Below, one piece after another: positions 60,758-64,000 of a stretch of DNA of 64,000 nucleotides. Positions within the stretch are counted from its first letter, which is position 1. Every line of letters begins with the position of its first letter. The stretch lies in the NCBI RefSeq assembly GCF_028657945.1, contig NZ_CP059693.1:4526001-4590000 (forward strand), in the 5' to 3' direction. The DNA is from Thalassomonas haliotis. Lineage in GTDB: Bacteria > Pseudomonadota > Gammaproteobacteria > Enterobacterales > Alteromonadaceae. The notes below the pieces were generated by a model, which saw only the letters and a program-made list of their open reading frames with translations, was not told the DNA's origin and did no database searches. The position numbers were made by a program, and so were the translations under genes.

Positions 60758-61714
60758 TTAACAGTAACCGTAAGACATCAGGCGCTGGTAGCGTTTTTCA
60801 ATCAGCTCTTCCTTGGACAGGTCTTCAAGTGCTACCAGGTCGGTTTTAATCGCCTGTTTCAGCAAAGCAGCCATTTGATCCATATCCCGGTGCGCGCCGC
60901 CCAGAGGCTCTTCAACGATATTATCAATCAACTCAAGCTCTTTAATACGGCTGGCGGTAATACCCATGGCTTCTGCCGCCATAGAGGCCTTTTCCGCGGT
61001 CTTCCATAAAATAGAAGCACAACCTTCGGGAGAAATTACCGAATAGGTGGAGTATTTCAGCATATTCACTTTGTCGCCGACACCGATTGCCAAAGCGCCG
61101 CCTGAGCCGCCTTCACCTATGACGGTACATACGATAGGTACGGTTAACCGCGCCATCACTTTTAAGTTACGGGCGATGGCTTCACTTTGGCCGCGCTCTT
61201 CGGCGCCAACGCCGGGATAGGCGCCCGGGGTATCGATAAAAGTGATAACAGGCATATTAAAACGCTCGGCCATTTCCATTAGACGTAAGGCTTTGCGGTA
61301 ACCTTCCGGTCTTGGCATACCAAAGTTACGCTTAACCTTTTCACTGGTGGAACGCCCTTTCTGATGACCAATCACCATCACAGGTTTGCCGTCAAGGCGA
61401 GCGGTGCCGCCAACAATGGCTTTATCATCGGCATAAGCGCGGTCACCGGCCAGTTCATCAAACTCGGTGAAGATACGCGGCAAATAGTCTAAGGTGTAGG
61501 GGCGCTGCGGATGCCTGGCGACACGGGCAGTTTGCCAGGGGTCCAGATTGGCAAAGATTTTCTTGGTTTGCTCGCTGTTCTTTTCCCTGAGCTGAGTGAT
61601 TTGCTCTTCCAAATCAAGGTTCAGCTCCTGGCCCGTATTGACAAGTTGCAATTCTTCAATTTTCGCTTCAAGTTCCGCAATAGGTTGCTCAAAGTCTAAA
61701 AAATTTAATGACAT
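60758..61714 (-). CDS. accA: Acetyl-CoA carboxylase carboxyltransferase subunit alpha
   Basis: AccA forms the carboxyltransferase with AccD in the first step of fatty-acid synthesis. The 318-aa protein has [91 protein letters not shown] and [15 protein letters not shown], all standard. It follows dnaE by 50 bp, the common gammaproteobacterial order. Confidence 0.98.
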   Translation of the reverse strand: MSLNFLDFEQPIAELEAKIEELQLVNTGQELNLDLEEQITQLREKNSEQTKKIFANLDPWQTARVARHPQRPYTLDYLPRIFTEFDELAGDRAYADDKAIVGGTARLDGKPVMVIGHQKGRSTSEKVKRNFGMPRPEGYRKALRLMEMAERFNMPVITFIDTPGAYPGVGAEERGQSEAIARNLKVMARLTVPIVCTVIGEGGSGGALAIGVGDKVNMLKYSTYSVISPEGCASILWKTAEKASMAAEAMGITASRIKELELIDNIVEEPLGGAHRDMDQMAALLKQAIKTDLVALEDLSKEELIEKRYQRLMSYGYC

Positions 61715-61764
61715 ATGTTTCTTTTTACCTGAATTTTCTTGTACCAGCCCAAAGCTGATAACGC

Positions 61765-64000
61765 TTATTTAAATCGTAGGGCAATATTGTTATCGCCAAG
61801 CAAAGTTTTCAGCTCGTATAACAACATATCCGCCGGTGTTACCCGCCACTGTACGCCAAGCTCCAGCATCACCTGCGCCTCTTCGCGCTGGTAAAATACC
61901 CGAACCGGACAGGTACCGTCTTTATAGGGGGACAATACCTGAGTAAATTTTGCAATAAAATCGTCTTGTATCGCTGATCTAACGACTTGAATATCCAAAG
62001 AAGAAACGTAATTTTCCCTGGCATCAGCAATTGTCATTATATCCCGGCCGGTCATTGTATTACCACCTGAATATTCATCAAAGCTGACCTGTCCGCTACA
62101 GACTAAAATAGCGTCATTTACCAGCAGCTCGGCAAAGCGATCATAATCGTCCGGAAACAGGCGGACATCCATGCGCGCACTCTTATCGTCCAGGGTCACC
62201 AGGGCCCAGCGCCGGCCGCGTTTATTCACCAATACCCGTACGCCTATCACTAAGCCAACCGCCACCGCCGACCTGTCTTTACCTGTGGGCTGCATAGTCA
62301 CCAGGCGCCCGGAAGCATATTTCTTGATCTCCGCCAGGTAACGGTTGATGGGATGCCCGGTTAAATATAACCCTAAAGTTTCCTTTTCACCATCAAGCCA
62401 GATTTCCTCCGGCCAGGGCGCGACCTCTTTAAATGCCTGGCGGGTATCGTCCGGCTCTTCGTTAATTAAACCAAAAAGGTCGTTTTGCCCCAGCGCCTGC
62501 GCCTTGGCATGCTGCTCCGCCGCTTTAATCGCTTCCGGCAGGCTCGCCATCAGCGACGCCCGGTGCGGACCGAGATTATCCATGGCGCCGGCTTTAATTA
62601 ACCGCTCCAATACCCGCTTATTGGTTTTTTTCAAATCCAAGCGGGCGCAAAAATCGAACAGGTCAACAAAAGGGCCACCGGTTTGGCGGGCGCTGATAAT
62701 GGCTTCTATCGGCCCTTCACCTACCCCTTTGATGGCGCCGATACCGTAAACGATTTCATCGTTATCATTGACGGTAAACTTATACTGGCCGACATTCACA
62801 TCCGGCGGCAGCAGAGCTATGCCCATATTGTCGCATTCATCCACCAGGGTGACGATTTTGTCGGTATTATCCATATCCGCCGACATTACCGCCGCCATAA
62901 AGGGCGCCGGATAGTGGGCTTTCATCCACAAGGTTTGATAAGACACCAGGGCATAGGCGGCGGAGTGGGATTTGTTAAAACCGTAACCGGCAAACTTTTC
63001 CACCAAATCGAAGATTTTCATCGCCAGCTCGCCGTCAACCCCACGGTCGACGGCGCCTTTTTCAAAGCCGGCCCTTTGTTTGGCCATTTCCTCCGGCTTT
63101 TTCTTACCCATGGCCCGGCGCAGCATATCCGCGCCGCCTAAGGTATACCCCGCCAGGACCTGGGCAATCTGCATCACCTGCTCCTGGTAGAGTATGATGC
63201 CGTAGGTAGGCTCAAGAATAGGTTTTAAGTCGATATGCTGCCAGGTGGCATCCGGATAACTGATTTCCTCCCGGCCATGCTTACGCTCAATAAAGTTATC
63301 AACCATGCCCGATTGCAGCGGTCCCGGCCTGAACAGGGCCACCAGAGCGATAATATCTTCAAAGCAATCCGGTTTTAGTTTGGCGATCAGAGATTTCATA
63401 CCGCTGGATTCCAGCTGGAATACCGCGGTGGTTTCCGATTTTAATAACAGGTCAAAGCTCTTCTTATCCTCAAGATTGATACTGGCAATATCAATCGGCT
63501 CTTTGCCTTGCTTTAACAGTTTTTCATCCGCCATCTCTATTGCCCATTGCAATATCGTCAGCGTTCTTAAACCGAGAAAGTCAAATTTGACCAGACCGGC
63601 GTCTTCGACATCGTTTTTATCGAACTGGGTAACCGGGTTATTGCCTTCTTCATCGCAATATAAAGGGGCAAAGTCTGTAATGGTGGTGGGCGATATTACC
63701 ACCCCCCCGGCATGCTTACCGGCATTTCTTGTGGTGCCTTCAAGGATACGGCACATATCGATAAGATCTTTGACCTCACTGTCCTGTGCGTAAACCTCAG
63801 GTAATTTAGGCTCGACTTCAAAGGCTTTTGCCAGGGTCATACCGGGATCGCCGGGGATCAGTTTCGAGATCCTGTCGACAAAACCATAAGGATGCCCCAA
63901 TACCCGGCCAACATCCCTAATAACCGCTTTAGCCGCCATAGTACCAAAGGTAATGATCTGAGATACCGCGTCGCGGCCATAAAGCTCGGCGACATGATCA
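61765..64000 (-). CDS. dnaE: DNA polymerase III subunit alpha (C-terminal 745 residues, runs off the right edge)
   Basis: The frame is open at the right edge and ends at 61765. The visible part starts at [42 protein letters not shown], just past the first catalytic aspartates of the polymerase site, and includes [67 protein letters not shown], the helix-hairpin-helix region, an OB-fold segment ([24 protein letters not shown]) and the C-terminal tau-binding domain. It is the main replicative polymerase. Confidence 0.98.
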   Translation of the reverse strand, partial: DHVAELYGRDAVSQIITFGTMAAKAVIRDVGRVLGHPYGFVDRISKLIPGDPGMTLAKAFEVEPKLPEVYAQDSEVKDLIDMCRILEGTTRNAGKHAGGVVISPTTITDFAPLYCDEEGNNPVTQFDKNDVEDAGLVKFDFLGLRTLTILQWAIEMADEKLLKQGKEPIDIASINLEDKKSFDLLLKSETTAVFQLESSGMKSLIAKLKPDCFEDIIALVALFRPGPLQSGMVDNFIERKHGREEISYPDATWQHIDLKPILEPTYGIILYQEQVMQIAQVLAGYTLGGADMLRRAMGKKKPEEMAKQRAGFEKGAVDRGVDGELAMKIFDLVEKFAGYGFNKSHSAAYALVSYQTLWMKAHYPAPFMAAVMSADMDNTDKIVTLVDECDNMGIALLPPDVNVGQYKFTVNDNDEIVYGIGAIKGVGEGPIEAIISARQTGGPFVDLFDFCARLDLKKTNKRVLERLIKAGAMDNLGPHRASLMASLPEAIKAAEQHAKAQALGQNDLFGLINEEPDDTRQAFKEVAPWPEEIWLDGEKETLGLYLTGHPINRYLAEIKKYASGRLVTMQPTGKDRSAVAVGLVIGVRVLVNKRGRRWALVTLDDKSARMDVRLFPDDYDRFAELLVNDAILVCSGQVSFDEYSGGNTMTGRDIMTIADARENYVSSLDIQVVRSAIQDDFIAKFTQVLSPYKDGTCPVRVFYQREEAQVMLELGVQWRVTPADMLLYELKTLLGDNNIALRFK

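Noticed and set aside
62345..63793. Plus-strand frames of 134-162 aa
   Set aside because: They are antisense to dnaE, which is conserved throughout this interval.

Overview
The window is chromosomal DNA from a marine-type gammaproteobacterium. The housekeeping gene order (infB-nusA-rimP, rsxABCDGE-nth, dnaE-accA-tilS) and the protein sequences best fit Alteromonadales, probably the Colwelliaceae/Thalassomonas side. That placement is an inference from protein resemblance only. No rRNA or tRNA gene was recognised.

Layout. 1-4411: 5' part of infB, then nusA and rimP, all on the minus strand behind one promoter and a leader that contains a terminator. 4576-6540: membrane protein with degenerate GGDEF and EAL domains. 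6718-13923: the electron-transport complex rsxABCDGE, then nth and gloA. 13924-21700: ordinary single genes (class V aminotransferase, yaeQ, M28 peptidase, LysR/SDR pair, VF530 protein, DGC-domain protein) separated by three unusual tandem-repeat tracts (49 bp, 139 bp and 13 bp units) and a 260-bp MITE-like element. 21874-23367: an intact IS50/Tn5-like insertion sequence with a 9-bp target duplication.

23411-39640 is the accessory region. It holds two blocks of integron gene cassettes, all read on the minus strand and separated by about 22 attC sites, with no integrase gene in the window. Each block starts with a related leader of about 180 bp that carries a conserved promoter and ends exactly at a G/TT recombination point. 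Each block is followed by a plus-strand pair: a short peptide gene (49-50 aa, conserved N-terminus, variable Cys-containing C-terminus) translationally coupled to a small helical protein. The region therefore looks like a tandem [leader - cassettes - peptide pair] duplication. Cassette cargo includes a Tse2-like toxin with a small partner, an Imm32-like protein, HNH, HEPN/zinc-ribbon and possible PD-(D/E)XK proteins, a metallo-beta-lactamase-fold enzyme, a GNAT, an AhpD-like protein, a hotdog thioesterase with an apparent ATT start, a SEC-C protein, lipoproteins and several unknowns.

39766-45044: a five-gene MacB-like ABC exporter operon with three consecutive adaptor proteins. 45313-49491: GNAT, WYL regulator, ABM-like protein, FAH-family hydrolase, DLH-like hydrolase and a periplasmic binding protein. 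49586-54632: a cluster of a PEP-synthase-like fragment protein, a PRPP-synthetase-like enzyme, an AMP/thymidine phosphorylase and three Hsp20 chaperones, with FNR-type boxes at both ends, suggesting an anaerobic or energy-stress nucleotide-salvage module. A third FNR box precedes the DGC-domain gene. 54829-59201: aminotransferase, ornithine-cyclodeaminase-family enzyme, divergent YheO/DauR-like regulator and a dicarboxylate/amino-acid symporter. 59257-64000: tilS, accA and the 3' part of dnaE.
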